Part shown: positions 5,971 to 6,794 of the stretch, in pieces
How positions within the stretch are numbered: position 1 is the first letter of the stretch
How the letters are laid out: each line of letters opens with the position of its first letter
NCBI GenBank assembly: GCA_027023665.1
Contig: JALVUY010000213.1
Span: forward strand, 1-6,794
Direction: 5' to 3'
From: Methanocaldococcaceae archaeon
Lineage (GTDB): Archaea > AGJL01 > Methanococci > Methanococcales > Methanocaldococcaceae
DNA: 6,794 nucleotides
Program-made: the position numbers and the translations under genes
The notes under the pieces: model-generated
The model's database searches: none
The model's input: only the letters and a program-made list of their open reading frames with translations
Told to the model about the DNA's origin: nothing

Positions 5971-6794
5971 ATGGGAAAGATAATTGATTATTTTGAGTTA
6001 ATGAGAGTTAAGAATTGCATAACTGCAGGTATTGGAGGATTTATTGGTTATTTAATCTCATCCAATTGTTTTATAGATTTAAAAATATCAATTTTAGTAT
6101 TCTTAGTTGTATTTTTTATATGTGCATATGGAAATGTAATAAACGATATATTTGACATAGAGATTGATAAGATAAACAAACCTTCTCGCCCTTTGCCATC
6201 TGGAAGAGTTAAATTAAAAGAGGCAAAAACATTTTCATTCGTTTTATTAATTGTTGGTTTAATCTTATCTGTATTTATAAATATCTATGCGTTAATTATT
6301 GCCTTAATTAATGCCACTTTTTTATATCTGTATGCAAAAAAATATAAAAGATATAAGTTAATTGGAAACTTTATTGTAGGTTATTTAACTGGCTCAGTAT
6401 TTTTATTTGGTGGAGTTGCAGGAAAAAACATAATTCCAGTCATTATTTTGTTCTTATGCTCTATGTTTGCAATTTGGGGTAGAGAGATTATTAAAGATTT
6501 TGAAGATATAGAGGGAGATAAAAAAGAGGGAGTTATATCTTTACCAATAAAGTATGGTAAAAAATCTTTATACTTTGCCTCTATGTTGATACTATTATCT
6601 GTTATTTTAAGCCCTCTACCCTATATATTTAGAATTTTTGGAGTGTATTACCTAATTTTGATAACAATATGTGATATTTTATTCATACTTTCAATTATTT
6701 CATTGGTAAGAAAACCAAACAAAGATAACTCTGCAAAGATTTCAAAATTTTTAAAAATAAATATTAATACCCATTATTTTTCAAAAAAATATAA
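5971..6794 (+). CDS. UbiA-family prenyltransferase, probable digeranylgeranylglyceryl phosphate synthase (3' partial)
   Basis: The 274 codons visible run off the window. This is an integral-membrane aromatic-type prenyltransferase; in archaea this form adds the second geranylgeranyl chain to geranylgeranylglyceryl phosphate, the second ether-bond step of membrane lipid synthesis. First Asp-rich motif NDIFDIEIDKINKPSRPLPSG spans 58-78 (N58, D59, D62, D66 bind Mg/diphosphate); the second is KDFEDIEGD (175-183). About eight hydrophobic segments are visible: roughly 18-35, 40-56, 88-106, 107-121, 134-150, 154-169, 200-220 and 224-246. RPLPSG and EDIEGD are typical of the archaeal DGGGP synthase group; other UbiA roles (for example heme or quinone pathways) are less likely in a methanogen. 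The ATG at 5971 is chosen because AGGG sits 6 nt upstream; an ATG at 5965 would abut it. The tail after residue 260 (KFLKININTHYF) is polar where a last membrane helix would be expected. Confidence 0.88.
   Translation, partial: MGKIIDYFELMRVKNCITAGIGGFIGYLISSNCFIDLKISILVFLVVFFICAYGNVINDIFDIEIDKINKPSRPLPSGRVKLKEAKTFSFVLLIVGLILSVFINIYALIIALINATFLYLYAKKYKRYKLIGNFIVGYLTGSVFLFGGVAGKNIIPVIILFLCSMFAIWGREIIKDFEDIEGDKKEGVISLPIKYGKKSLYFASMLILLSVILSPLPYIFRIFGVYYLILITICDILFILSIISLVRKPNKDNSAKISKFLKININTHYFSKKY

Overview
The window looks like chromosomal DNA of a hyperthermophilic methanogen of the Methanocaldococcus type. Protein-coding DNA is strongly A+T-rich, Shine-Dalgarno sites are of the GGTGA/GGAGG kind, promoters carry archaeal TATA (box A) elements, and the gene content is methanogen-like: a KorA-type 2-oxoacid:ferredoxin oxidoreductase subunit and an archaeal lipid prenyltransferase. 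From memory, the order korA - ilvB - FKBP - UbiA matches the M. jannaschii region around MJ0276-MJ0279; this was not checked by a search.

Layout. On the minus strand, read right to left, are an FKBP/SlyD-type peptidyl-prolyl isomerase (5856-5395), a 194-bp A+T-rich spacer with a clear TATA box, then ilvB (5200-3427 plus stop), korA, a small predicted lipoprotein and a radical SAM protein with a C-terminal TRAM-like domain. The gaps ilvB-korA and korA-lipoprotein are only 31 and 29 bp, so these three genes are probably one transcription unit, possibly with the radical SAM gene. On the plus strand a UbiA-family enzyme, probably digeranylgeranylglyceryl phosphate synthase, diverges from the FKBP gene and runs off the right end.

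The most interesting element is not a protein gene. The 70-bp gap between the lipoprotein and radical SAM genes is filled almost exactly by a textbook archaeal C/D box guide RNA on the plus strand (1548-1606). It has perfect C, D', C' and D boxes, two 12-nt guides, a 4-nt D'-C' spacer and a CCCC/GGGG terminal stem. Its D guide is complementary to a sequence containing U-C-A-U-A, with the N+5 rule landing on the C, which fits C34 of the elongator tRNA(Met). The rest of the complementarity does not fit a mature anticodon arm, which suggests that the guide may read across the exon-intron junction of an intron-containing pre-tRNA.

Functionally, ilvB (branched-chain amino acid synthesis) and korA (reductive synthesis of 2-oxoglutarate for glutamate) pair two thiamine-diphosphate enzymes that supply carbon skeletons for amino acids. 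Their partner subunits (IlvN; KorB, KorC/G, KorD) are not in the window. Several naive longest-ORF starts (for korA, ilvB and the lipoprotein) lie inside or upstream of the Shine-Dalgarno site and were moved to internal starts; the reason is given in each entry.
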